A stretch of DNA of 64,000 nucleotides. It comes from Pantoea sp. Eser. GTDB taxonomy: Bacteria; Pseudomonadota; Gammaproteobacteria; Enterobacterales; Enterobacteriaceae. The stretch lies in the NCBI GenBank assembly GCA_009830035.1, contig SZZY01000008.1, forward strand, positions 62,001 through 126,000. Reading direction: 5' to 3'. This document shows positions 31,087-41,327 of this stretch, in pieces. Under the pieces are notes generated by a model. It was not told where the DNA came from and did not search any database. It saw only the letters and a list, made by a program, of their open reading frames with translations. How positions within the stretch are numbered: position 1 is the first letter of the stretch; each line of letters begins with the position of its first letter. The translations under genes and the position numbers were made by a program.

Positions 31087-31515
31087 TTATGCAAACTTAG
31101 GCAACGACTCACCTCCTTTCTGTGCCAAATGATAGGTCAGCGTCAAAAACCGATTTAATGTAGCGCTACTCATTGGCGAATCGGAATCGTAGCGCGAAGG
31201 AAGGATATAATCAGAGCTACCGGCAAAAGTTTTGAGAGCAATCATAATATCCATTGCCTGTCTGGAAAGAAAACCAACTGTGGGCTACGTCGTTTCATCC
31301 TCTCCTTTGGTATCGTCCATAATGCTTCACTAAAATTGATCTCGTCGCGCGCTTCGGCAAGCGTAATTTCTCCGACGCCATAGCGGTCAAAAGTAACGGT
31401 CCTTTGTCGACCGTTCATTGAAGAGTTGTAGCGAAATGAGATCGTTCCAGCCGGAGTCACCGCCACAGACAGACAATTACGGTCATCAACTTTATAAATT
31501 TTCTCCTGAATTCCA
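31087..31515 (-). pseudogene. tyrosine integrase remnant (outer guaA element)
   Basis: Pieces of a P4-type integrase. The DUF4102-like arm-binding domain (EKIYKVDDRNCLSVAVTPAG, then FDRYGVGEITLAEAR) is fused directly to part of the catalytic domain (EINFSEALWTIPKERMKRR). A frameshift follows, then MDIMIALKTFAGSSDYILPSR and LNRFLTLTYHLAQK, ending before the HDLRRT box. The middle core-binding domain is deleted. It lies just left of the 31522-31661 att copy, the same relation the other integrase has to guaA. Confidence 0.85.
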
Positions 31516-31521
31516 TTGAAA

Positions 31522-31661
31522 AAACCGTGCTTCCCATTGCTAATAGCGGCCAGAAAATGCCAGATACAAAAACAAAAAAGCCCGCAGTTACGCGGGCTTA
31601 GAGGTAATTTATGGCTTAAAGGTACAGGATGTTGCCCGACGTTAAATCATTCCCACTCAAT
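31522..31661. repeat. attL: duplicated guaA 3' end and terminator
   Basis: 140 bases that align without gaps to 41328-41467. The last 24 bases (31638-31661) are identical to the guaA stop region, and the copy includes the guaA terminator stem (AGCCCGC 31579-31585 / GCGGGCT 31592-31598). It marks the far end of the inner integrative element. Confidence 0.92.
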
Positions 31662-32455
31662 CACCAACAAGAATAAAAAACCATTATAAAACAATGAACT
31701 GAAAATTATGCACTATCCAATATCATGAAAAATGCCATTGTAGAAATATGCGCATGGCAGCAAGGATAGCATCGTAACGGAGTGCGGCCGGCCTTACGAT
31801 CGACGCATAGCCTCACACGTCAGCCAACCACGGATGCTCTCACTCAAGGCCCGAATGTCCGAACCAGACTGATTGCGTTTTTTTTCAGACTGTGCCATCG
31901 GAAGGCAGGTATGCGGCGACTCCTGTCGTTTGCAAATGTCGACTTAATGGAAGTTATCCTGTGCCCTAGTCACCGGACGTTCGTTGACTTCACGTTTGCC
32001 GCAATAGAGGTCGTTATCCAAGGCTTTTAACCTGACCTTACTTGGCTAAAGCCTGTGCTTATTGCGCGGCAACAAGCCCTGCACGTGTACATCTATCGGG
32101 TGACGTCGCACGGCCCATACAACATAATATGTCCGACACTGCTCGATGACTCAACAATTCAGAAAAAGGGAGGCGCATGAATCGCCATTTCAAAAGGGAC
32201 TTCGACGACCGTGTCGACTTACCATCAAGTGTATTTGGGCGGGGTACCCCATTGCACTCCTTCTCCAGCTGTCTCGCCCAGCGACGCAGCTCATACTTGC
32301 CCCCAGCGAGCGTGAGGCTTCGATATGACTATAACCTTGTCGAGCACGAGTCCTGCGGCCTCACGTCTGAATTCAGCGGAAAAAGTACGGCGTTATTTGG
32401 TCATCAGAACACCTCTATCTGGCGATATTCTCGCGTAAATGAGTGTCTGCATTCA
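31662..32455. other. island left end, no recognisable gene
   Basis: About 800 bases of low coding character. Short frames on both strands match nothing I know. Probably decayed cargo of the element. Confidence 0.5.
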
Positions 32456-32629
32456 TTAGCCCCTACAGTTTGCCTCTTTCATGACACAGGCGGCCGATAG
32501 CTGTCGCTCCAGAATGGCCAACTCATCCGCATCCCCATCACGAACAACCTCTGCCAACCGTTCCGCCACGTATGATGGATCAGCTTGGAAAGGTTCTGTC
32601 ATTGCCTCATCGTGACTATGGTCTTTCAT
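32456..32629 (-). pseudogene. truncated HigA-like addiction-module antidote
   Basis: 57 codons from ATG 32629 with a strong AGGGGCG site. The start KDHSHDEAMTEPFQADPSYV and the RDGDADELAILERQLSAA stretch match the N-terminus of COG3636-type antidote proteins. The expected HTH region (beginning FGG) is missing and replaced by a short unrelated tail before TAA. No toxin gene was found upstream. Confidence 0.6.
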
Positions 32630-32654
32630 CAATCGCCCCTAATTCGTTAATGTC

Positions 32655-32701
32655 CTCAAGCTTCAAGAATAGCCCGCTCAGGCCACTACAAGACCGTCCG
32701 A
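32655..32701. repeat. 47-bp island repeat, copy A
   Basis: Matches 34505-34551 at 42 of 47 positions in direct orientation, sharing GGCCACTAC and AGACCGTCCGA. The two copies bracket the Mrr-like nuclease gene. Confidence 0.85.
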
Positions 32702-32906
32702 TCTTGGCCGACTCCAGCTTATTGCGGCACGCGTCTACCGACCCATGCTGCCGCTGATGGAAAGTCATTATTCGCCAACTCTACCAATCTCGATGGGCCG
32801 AAGTCGGGGCGTAAGCGCGCAGATCTGGTTTGAGCATGCCTGCGCGTTCCGGTTCCTCTATGTACCTCAAACCGCAAGTACAAGCCTATCTAGGGTAAGT
32901 AGCTTA

Positions 32907-34388
32907 CTATTTATTTTTAGGTGGCTTTGAACTATCAATAGCCTCGCAATCGGCCAAGACCTGAGCCAACTGCGCTGGGTTATCAAAGCAATCTGCTTCT
33001 TTTATGATAATCGTCGGTGCCGTGGGTAGAAGCACCTCCAGCTTTGACTCCACTTCATCCATTATAGGCATTAGGATTTCTAAGTCTCTGCTCATTAATA
33101 TCTTTGCCTGCTCTAGAGATTCGATACCATCATGAATTCTTTCAAGTAACCATATTTTTGTATTTAAAAAATCACCTTATCCATATACTTCCGAATAATC
33201 ACGCCTCAGAACCTTGTCTGCTGTGTCTAGTAGAATTTCCGAAACCCCTTTTAAAATTATATCTTTTGGTAAGATAGTATCCGGAAAAAATTTTTCAATC
33301 AGCGCCTTCGGTAAATCTTTAAAGCTGCATCTAGATGCTAGCCGTCTAATTAAATAAGGTTTCCAGACCTGCGAACTAAATCTATGTATTTCATTTGTGG
33401 CAATCAATGGGCGGCAATAAAGCAACTCCTTAACTGCCACCTGGTTATCAATAAAATTTAGCATCGACGTATTTAGCGTCATTTTGATTTCCGCAACCTG
33501 CTTTAACAACGACTTAAGCTCTTCAGGTTGTCGGTAGCGAAAGAATTCAGTACTGAAGCCAAAAAAAATCTGCAAGCCCAAGCCGTACCCTTTTATTCTG
33601 AATCTGCTGACCCACACGCACACGTTGCTGTATGATCTTCAAATCATCATCTGTGAGCAACTTAAGGCATGGTCTGCAAGCGCCTTCCTTACAATGCTAT
33701 CTGCTTCGCTGTTATCAATAACAGTTCGGATGTTAAAAAATTCTTGTAGGATATCTGTATATTTCGATACGCGGCCGGAAAGATCTGAAGAATTCGAAAA
33801 CTGAAAATTTACAGTTCTTGATAGTTTACTTATCTCATCCATAGGTATAGCCTTACGAAAGGTAACAAAGGCTTCATAAGCCTCGCTCACATCTTTCGCA
33901 TACTTTTCAATAGCGCCACTTTTTATATGGATATCGACTTCATGACTAAATCCGCATATTAATTTTAATGCCTGTTCAGTACAGTCATTTGAAGAATAAA
34001 TGTAGTATGTGAAATTTTTCGAATCGGGAATAATTGATTCATCCAAAATCGAATGCAGCAGAAGCTTTATTAACTCTTTCAAAACCTGGGGTAAAGTCAG
34101 TCTGGCAGAGTATTTCTTACATTGAATTACGCCGTTAGGGATGCTATTCAGATATAGTGTACAATCTCGTCCACGCTCCCCGACTCCTTGCATTAGGGCA
34201 ATTTTGTTCGATATTATAAACATTCCGCTCTCAATCTCTCGTTTAATCAGTTTATAGCATAAAATCTCAAACTCCCTATCACTTAGCATCGACAATGGTA
34301 ATGATTGAAAGCTAGCGTCCGTGGCTGTCGGTTTATACCCAATAGAACTCTCTTCATGAAGCTGCTCAGCTGTTATTTCGTATCGCAA
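32907..34388 (-). pseudogene. Mrr-like PD-(D/E)XK nuclease, broken
   Basis: Starts at TTG 34388 behind a near-perfect GGAGGTGA site. Residues 30-95 carry a restriction-endonuclease-like core: FEILCYKLIKREIESG, then GERGRD and QCKKYSARL, the D...QxK pattern of Mrr nucleases. A long helical C-terminus follows. Lesions: loss of one A near 33650 (after KALADHA), one extra T in a T8 run near 33575 that restores frame (ADFFGFSTEFF), and TAA at 33177-33179. The frame past that stop runs open to 32907 with no start of its own, so the original protein was about 494 residues. Probably a defence nuclease; the specific family is not recognised. Confidence 0.7.
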
Positions 34389-34504
34389 ATCTCACCTCCC
34401 ACCTTACAATTTTATCGGCTTGTCACCATCCCTCAAGAGCCATAATAGCTCCAGCAGCAAGATATTGGAACAAGCCCTTAATTCAAACAAGGGATGACGG
34501 TACT

Positions 34505-34551
34505 CTCAAGCCTCTAGAATAGCCTGTTCAGGCCACTACGAGACCGTCCGA
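34505..34551. repeat. 47-bp island repeat, copy B
   Basis: Second copy of the repeat at 32655-32701. It lies in the 294-base divergent region between the two nuclease genes, which otherwise must hold their promoters. Confidence 0.85.
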
Positions 34552-34682
34552 GGTAGGCAGATGATTCCAAGTAGTCCTCCTGCACTACTCTTTGGGAATT
34601 GGCGCTAGGCCAGGGCTGGGTATTGCAAAACGGCTAGGTCGTCAGCAATATGCGAGAAAAGACATTTTAGTAAGGGATACTT

Positions 34683-35728
34683 ATGGCTACACCACACCGG
34701 CATGGAGTTGCCAAGGCTGCATATGCCTTTACTTCTGCCTTGGCGCTTCTTTTGAAACGTTTGGGTAAACATAATGTCATGGAGGAGCCAATTATACTGG
34801 GTATGGAACCTGATATCACATATGGCCTGCAAGACTCCCTGACTATGATTGAAACAAAGTTTTATCGTCGCAGTTCTCCGCCGCCACCTTCTATTTTTAG
34901 ACGTGCTTTAGAGCACACACATGACAGAGGTAGTAGGATCGGTGCTTTCAACATTGTGCTGGCGATCTCTTGCCCCATGGGTGAGCGTTTTTTGAATGTG
35001 GCAGAGGCATTCCCCACTGTTGAGGTTTGGGACGAAACGAAGCTATTTGAGATGGCAGCCCCGTTCCCTGATATCTTGACCCTGTTTGAAGAGATATTCG
35101 AAGCTGACATACCTAAGAATGCTGAAACTCTGAGCCTTAGCTCGCCAACGCCCGCAATGCCTGGTGCTAATGGACCTGCATCGGAGCCTAAGAAGGGTAA
35201 GGTGTTGGCCGAGGCCTTAGCAACAATCGAGCGTGGCCGGGATATGGCTACAGATTTCGAGAATGTCTGCATTAACGCTCTTAAATATCTTTTCGAAAAT
35301 GATCTACACGGCTGGCACGAGCAGTCTCGTACTGTAGATACCTTGCATCGTAGGGATCTGGTGTGTCGGATCTTGGCAAAGGCAGCCGAGGTGTGGCGTC
35401 TGATGCTCGAAGACCTTGGAAGCAGATATGTGGTCTTTGAATTTAAGAACTACAGCAAGCCCATTACCCAAAACGAGATCGTCACCACGGAGCGTTATCT
35501 ATACCCCTCAGTACTCAGGAAGGTTGCGATTGTGATTTCCCATGAAGACTGCGCGGATTCTGCTAAGGTCGTAATTGCTGGGGCGATGCGAGAGTCATGG
35601 TAAGCTGATCATCCCCCTGTCTGTGCCGGAGATAATCGATTTGCTGAACACCAAGGATGAAGGCTCAGATCCGAACACCTACCTGTTCGAACGCGTTGAC
35701 CAGTTTCTTTTAGGGCTTGGAAGGTAAC
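34683..35728 (+). pseudogene. protein with two PD-(D/E)XK-like nuclease domains, frameshifted near its end
   Basis: About 349 codons. Domain 1 (residues 1-130): EPDITYGLQDSLTMIETKFYR shows the D...ExK arrangement. A Pro/Ser-rich linker follows (SLSSPTPAMPGANGPASE). Domain 2 (from about 185): DFENVCINALKYLF, then RRDLVCRI and FEFKNYSKPITQNEI, a second D...ExK core. ATG 34683 has AAGGG upstream. One inserted T near 35598 stops the frame at 35603; without it the frame continues KLIIPLSVPEIIDLL to TAA 35728. Since only about 42 residues are lost, partial function is conceivable. Converges with the ABC ATPase gene 90 bases on. Family not recognised. Confidence 0.65.
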
Positions 35729-35819
35729 TAACTCTGCGGATCGGCCCTAGGGCTGCTTGAGCGCGAAGTCTTAGGGAACACCACGATACCTATTCCAGTC
35801 CTATAGCCACCCAGCTTTA

Positions 35820-38162
35820 CTAGGTGGCCACGAGCGGCTTTGATGAAGCTTCTTTAGCTAAGAGCTGCATGTTTAGCGAACTTGTTGTTAAACCTGCTCT
35901 GTCGAACCGGTAGCGCATATAAGCCGAGATACCGTCCTCGTGGGAGGAGACAATCAACTGACAATGTTTAAGTTCGCAACGAAGTAGATCGGTCAAGGAA
36001 GCAACGTTTACTTCATCCAGAGATTGCGACGGGTAATCAATCAAAATGAGTGGCACCCGAGCATAGACCTTATTGAGTGAGAGGAAGAAGGCAAGGCTTA
36101 GGGCCGACACCTGACCAGAACTCATGGACATGACTGCGTTGTGTTCAGACTTCTCGGCTGTCAGGAACCTCAACCGCGTACCTTCGCGGCTCTCGATAAA
36201 AAGGCCTAGGCCACGCTGGTAGTTTTGGATCAGCCGGCCACTATAGATGTGGAATATGAACTCAATAGCCGAAATTGTCTGGTCGGTATAACTCTGCTCT
36301 GTCTTCTTTAATGTATTGCGGAGCTTCTCGATTTTACTTGTGCTTTTTGGGCTGCCAAAATTTCTTTTTCGATAAGCTTAAGATCGGTAATACAGGTTTG
36401 GAGCCTGGAGTTTTGAGCCTCGTTGGCTTTAACCGATATGTACTGCTCTTTGTCCTTCATGTCTTCAGACGTAACTATGTAGAAGTCCTGTAGGTCTTTG
36501 AAGGCATTGTTTGTGGTTTCTCGCCAGTCCCCCGGCAGCGCTAAGGCATCAGCTTCAATCTGTTTTTTATTTCTTAGAATATCCTTGAGCTTTTCAAGTC
36601 GCTTATCTACTACATTATCAATTTCCGTAAATGAGTCAGTAAATTGAATCTTTTCGCTTTGCAGCTTCTCCAGTAGCAGGGTTATTGCCGGAAGCCAGAA
36701 GCTTAATTCTGGTCAGCGCTGCATGAAGATTTAGTTCAAATGTAAGCTTAAGGTGTTTCAGGCTGTCTTGTATATAGGTGTCGATGAGTTTCAGCCCAGC
36801 GTCCATAACAGCGATAAGGTTAAATAAGTCCTTACCGTCCTGGCCTAGCGATTCAGAGACCTGCTTAGTTCTTTCTTCAGTGGCATTCACCATTGATTTA
36901 CGATCTTCCCAGTCAGCACCACAGAGAGGGCACAATTGATCGTCGGGATAAGACTTTTTATGTTCCTCAAGCAGCTGCCTTTTTAGGCGTTCCAATTCGG
37001 CTACAAGGTTCGCGTTGGCGCTGCTTTTTTCGCGTAGGCTGTTTCGGGATTTAATTTGTGACTTAAACCACTCAAGACGACCATCCGCCCAGCTTGGTAG
37101 TGATCGGGCTTCTTCATGACTGATCACCGTGGCACCGCGTTTGATGATGCTTGCTGAACGCTCTAATTCATCAATCCCCTTCTTGATAGCTTCAAGCTCA
37201 TCAAGCTTGCCAAGGTCTTTACCAAACTGAGCCAGACTTCTCAGAGATTCCTCGTTACAAACAATTTCGGCATCGATTTTCTCGTTGTGAACCCTGGTTT
37301 TTATCGTGGCTTTGAGTGGCAGGAGGGCGGTAATCTTGCGAACGGATTCATGGTAGGCACGATGATCTACCTCTGAATACGTTGAGAACAAAATCTCCTT
37401 GTCCCACCCTAGTTGAACATCGGTCGTCGAGAGCTTTTTGTATCCAACGAGCCCAACCTCTGCCTGCAATGTGTCTCTTAATGTGGCTATATCTTCTCTG
37501 AGTGCCTCAACTTTTGCCTTACGCTCAGGATCATTGATGTGCCTTGTAAGTTTACCGTATATGATGTTGCAGCCTTTGATCTCAGCTTCGATATCGCTGA
37601 TGTTAAAGAGGTTTCCTAGTTTATCCTTACGTTCGTCTACCCGAGTGTGTAACAGTCGGTTTTGTCCTTGCTCAAGATAGTTAAGAAAGGAGAAGTTTTT
37701 TCTGAAAATTTTATCAAGGAAGTTATTGTCACGCTGATTGACCTTCGTGAAGTCAGATGATCCGAATTCTGGCAGCTCATAAAGCCTGAAGTTTTCGTAT
37801 TTATCTGCACGATTGTTTGCTGATTTTTTGAATATCGCAACTGGGCAGTGTCTGGCTAAAACAAGTTTGCTATCATCGTTAATGAACTCAATTTTAATGC
37901 AGAAGTCGTTTTCACCGGAGCGACTGTTCCAGAAGAGATTGTCCGCGTAGTCTCTCTTATTCTTGGTTAATAATGTAGAGAATAGGTTTTGTATTCGATT
38001 GATCTGGCCGGTGAGCAGCAGTTCGATGGCGTCGAATATGCTTGTTTTGCCACAACCGTTAGGGCCGTCCAGAGTTAGCAAGTAAGACTCGCCAAGATTT
38101 AAGAAAATATACTTGAATGCATTGAAGCTAGAGACTTCAATCTTGGAGATTTGCCATTTCAT
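35820..38162 (-). pseudogene. Rad50/SMC-like ABC ATPase of an ABC-3C cluster, broken
   Basis: Original length about 780 residues. Walker A GPNGCGKTSIFDAIELL near residue 33; a coiled coil interrupted by a zinc-hook-like CPLCGADW; a second coiled coil; signature MSSGQVSALSLAFFLSLN; Walker B LILIDYPSQSLDEVN; switch SSHED. Walker B has Tyr where these ATPases carry a second Asp (normally IDDP), which should abolish hydrolysis. Frameshifts near 36685 (after IKLLASG) and 36335 (before KIEKLRNTLKK) cancel each other but leave a stop at 36636. It overlaps the upstream gene by 26 bases. ABC-three-component ATPases are proposed nucleic-acid sensors of anti-phage systems. Confidence 0.8.
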
Positions 38163-38802
38163 TACGAATCATTTCCTTGATAAAATCGTCGGCGTTTTTG
38201 TCTGTGACCTGCTGGATAGTCGAATATATATCGTTCAGGCCGGCTTCTGCTACGGCTTCAGCTGCTTGCAACCTCAAGGATACAAGGTTCCGTTGATGGC
38301 TAGGTAGCTCTAAGAAAGGAAGCTTGATAAAGATCTTCGCTGCGAAGCTATATTGTGTTGCGACAAGAGGGTTTTCTTTGTAGTCAAGAAATTCATTTTT
38401 ATCAGCAATCACAGCTCTCAGTTTGTCGTAAGTGAAATTATTGAGAGCGCTTTCTTCCGCAATGCTGTAGTAGAGGACATATTTTTTATAAAAGTGAGGA
38501 TCTTCCTCAATTGCTAAGATTTCTTCTTCGTGATCCTTGAATTCGGCCAGAACGTCAAGCCGATGAATACAAATCAAGTCGCAGTTCTTCTTGAAGCTCG
38601 GGTTTCTGAGAAATGCCTCAGGCGCAAGGTGATTGATTTTGTTATTCAGTTCGGCTGGGTCAGAGAGGTCATTCAGAGTATGTAGGACTGCGAATCTGAT
38701 TGCAGATCTAGATTCGCGAACATAAAAGTTCGTGGTATCAAGTTCGCGTTCACTCACAAAGCCATGAGCAACAAGTGCTTCATCAATGAGTTGCTTTGTC
38801 AT
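38137..38802 (-). CDS. ABC-3C middle component
   Basis: 221 residues, mainly helical, from ATG 38802 with an AAGGG site inside the upstream gene. No enzyme motif. Sequence such as KQLIDEALVAHGFVSEREL and SAIRFAVLHTLNDLSDPAEL resembles the small middle components that sit between effector and ATPase in ABC-three-component systems and are thought to link them. It is the only gene of the cluster with an undamaged frame. Overlaps both neighbours (20 and 26 bases), so the cluster was one translationally coupled operon. Assignment rests on context plus resemblance. Confidence 0.65.
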   Translation of the reverse strand: MTKQLIDEALVAHGFVSERELDTTNFYVRESRSAIRFAVLHTLNDLSDPAELNNKINHLAPEAFLRNPSFKKNCDLICIHRLDVLAEFKDHEEEILAIEEDPHFYKKYVLYYSIAEESALNNFTYDKLRAVIADKNEFLDYKENPLVATQYSFAAKIFIKLPFLELPSHQRNLVSLRLQAAEAVAEAGLNDIYSTIQQVTDKNADDFIKEMIRNEMANLQD

Positions 38803-39295
38803 TCAGTCGCCCTTCCGCGTCTTCTTTTGTTATCACGCTAATACATAGTAATTTGGTGATATTGCTTTCGAACTTCTGAGTGGTCTGCTTGTTGTCGAAG
38901 TCAGCCGAGTTTGTAAATTTTTTATTAAAAGTGAATGAGGTTTCTGCTTTGCTGGCGATTAGATGGTTGTACTCAAAAAGTAATCTCAGCAGATCCCCAT
39001 TGTTTTTCATTTCACGAATCATGTCAGACTCACACTCTTCACGTTCATCTACGTCAAGAGCAGTAGGTAAGTAGAACCGATTTTCGCTGTCTAGGTAGTG
39101 CGGGAGATGGTTAAATATGGGCTCCACCGAAATAGCCTAGATGAGCTTAGTATATCGCCTGATGTCATTCGTCTGAACGGCTTGAAATCGCTCTGAGGGC
39201 TTCATCATCTGGCATAGGACTTTTAATTCTTTGATATGAGTTTCATGAATGTGCTCGCACAGACGCCTAGCTCTCTGGTAAGTGGCGTCACTCAT
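38783..39295 (-). pseudogene. second small ABC-3C component, amber interrupted
   Basis: Frame from ATG 39295 (SDATYQRARRLCEHIHETH) to 38783, 170 codons, cut by TAG at 39137-39139 within the KLI-stop-AISVEPIFN stretch. The downstream part can be read from GTG 39127, but the N-terminal third is lost. It contains a negatively charged middle (VDEREECESDMIREM). Overlaps the effector gene upstream by 8 bases and the next gene by 20. Probably one of two middle components; not otherwise recognised. Confidence 0.6.
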
Positions 39296-40017
39296 TGTTG
39301 GAAGCGCCTGAGCCAGCCTTTCTTCTAAAATGAGTTTTGAGCCTGGCCTTTAAATCAACTGCATAATAGTCCCTATTCTGATAGGGGTTTTCGGTCATCA
39401 GGTGTTCTAAAATATTTCTGGGCTTGATACAGCCCTCGTATGCGGCTCTGTTTCGTGAGATTCCGTCAACTTGATTTAGTTTATGGTTATGTATTGCCTT
39501 GGTGCTAATTTTTTCTGACAGTAAGCGGTAGTTGAAATTTATCAAGTTATCAATGACAGCGATGGACTGTTTCTCACATAATTTTTTTATGAGTTCTTTG
39601 GTCAGTCCTTCAATTTCACCCAAGCCGCAATGATAGTTGTCCCCGTAACGGTAGAATGTCACTGTTTCTCCGCGAGTGCCTCTGTGATCATCTGTATTGT
39701 CTAGCCGGACGGATACATGGAAGTAACGCGTTGTCCCCCTTGATTTTGTCGTGCTCGATTAAAGTAGACTTTTCCAGCGCTGTGGTGTAACCACTTTGAT
39801 GTTTACTTATCTTAGCTTTGACTTGATGGGTGGTGTGTAGTTTTCCACTTTTATAAATAGCGAAGTCGTCACTACTGTCTAACTGAAGCTCGAAGTCTAG
39901 GTCGCTATCGTGAATAATCTTAAGGGAATGATATAGTGCAATTTTCCCTTGATAAACGAAACCGCTCCATGAGGATACGGCGCTGGCTGGGTACTTCTCA
40001 TCATCTTCTTGGCTCAC
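39288..40017 (-). pseudogene. ABC-3C effector with Cap4/DUF4297-like nuclease start, frameshifted
   Basis: First gene of the cluster; GTG 40017 with AAAGGAG upstream. The N-terminus WSGFVYQGKIALYHSL, then LQLDSSDDFAIY and HQVKAK, matches the YQ...DDF...QVK core of DUF4297/Cap4-type restriction-endonuclease folds used as effectors. A 1-base gain near 39735 puts the rest (RYFHVSVRLDNTDDH, then the C-terminal domain NFNYRLLSEKISTKAIHNH) in another frame, ending at 39288. In ABC-3C systems this protein carries the nuclease plus a C-terminal domain that couples to the middle component. Confidence 0.72.
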
Positions 40018-40430
40018 ATGAAACTCCTTTCATCGTTAGCGAGCTGCCAGTGTTTCGTAATGATGTTACTGCTTTTCAAGGCGTTTGCGTACTCGCTTCG
40101 TTTATTTTGCGAACACATTTTGCATTCTTTCCAGCCACTAATGAGAGTTTTGCTCCAGGAAATGATCTTGAACAAATATTCTAACCTTCATGCCCCTTGA
40201 GGAGCGTCTAGCATGATGCAACACAAGTTCGGAGCAGATTAATCACTTACGTCGTTATTCCTTGCGATCTTGCAACTTTTTAAGTTAACCCATGACTCCA
40301 GCGGCCGCTGCGTAAGAAACCTATTATGCGCCATTGGTTTCGGTCGTTGAGTGACTGCTTCTGGCCAGAAATGCCAGTACGCTAACGAGCAAGCCAAGCC
40401 GACCGCCGAAGGTGGGGCGGCTTGTGCGAA
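40018..40430. other. island region between effector gene and integrase, no gene
   Basis: About 410 bases with no recognisable frame. Likely holds the promoter of the ABC-3C operon near 40020-40080 and the deleted 3' half of the integrase. Confidence 0.5.
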
Positions 40431-41144
40431 TTATTCACTTTTACGTATCAGAGTCAGCAAAAGCAACTTCGCCGTAGCACGAATCGTAGGTATTGTGCCT
40501 ACCTTTTCCATATAGCAGTACATAAAACCTATCTCAGCCGGCGTTAATATGCGGTTCTCTTGGTTCGAATCGGGCGATACTGGCTGGCCGAACTAAATCG
40601 GCAAAATTCTTAACCTTCTGGCCTCTTTCAATCGCCCACAGATACACCTGAAGTACAATATCATGCGTGTGTACAGCTGTTGCCGGATCTCTCCTCTCCG
40701 CTACCGCATCAGCCAATGTTCGCAAATCTTCATGGTTAATTTCAGTGAGCTTTTTATTGCCAAATTTTCCCTCTAGCTCTCGGGCATAGACTGAGCGGCG
40801 CATGTCCTGGGTAGAATCGGCCATTTGGTAATCCCGAAACCATTTATGCCCCTCCATACACTAAAGGTTTCTGCGCCTTTCGTTCTTGCCTTTGCTCGAG
40901 TTTTTTCTTTGTCAGGAGACTTTCCATCAGCAACCATTCGCTTCATTGAGCCGTTCACGTGCTTCATTCCCCCAACTCCGTCGCGGCCAAAGGTAATGGC
41001 TTCTTGCCTGACATTGATCGAGTAGTTATAGCGAAAAGAGACAGAACCCGCGGTGGTGGCGGCGACATAGAGGCCATCACAGTCATTTACTTTTGAAAAG
41101 TTTATTTTGGGATTGAGATTGCGTAGCTTGGTATCAACAAACAT
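40431..41144 (-). pseudogene. tyrosine integrase remnant (inner guaA element)
   Basis: ATG 41144 lies about 185 bases from the guaA att repeat. Arm-binding domain (VDTKLRNLNPK, VNDCDGLYVAA), then a gap where ITLAEAR is expected, then the core-binding domain in a second frame (YQMADSTQDMRRSVYARELE, VLQVYLWAIERGQK). A third frame gives LTPAEIGFMYCYMEKV and ends at LTLIRKSE, the start of the catalytic domain. The catalytic Arg is the last conserved feature; the His and Tyr boxes are absent. Confidence 0.88.
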
Positions 41145-41327
41145 GCTTCGGCCTATTATTCTTCATTAATACCATGCTGAGAAAAATCTAAACAATAAGA
41201 GATTAATCCTTATAAAACAGTTAAATATTAAAATTTAATATCATTCCGCATCAAAAAACACTCGGCATAATATCGGGCGTAATCCATGGCATTACCGATG
41301 AATCGTACCCATAAAAATGCCACGGTC

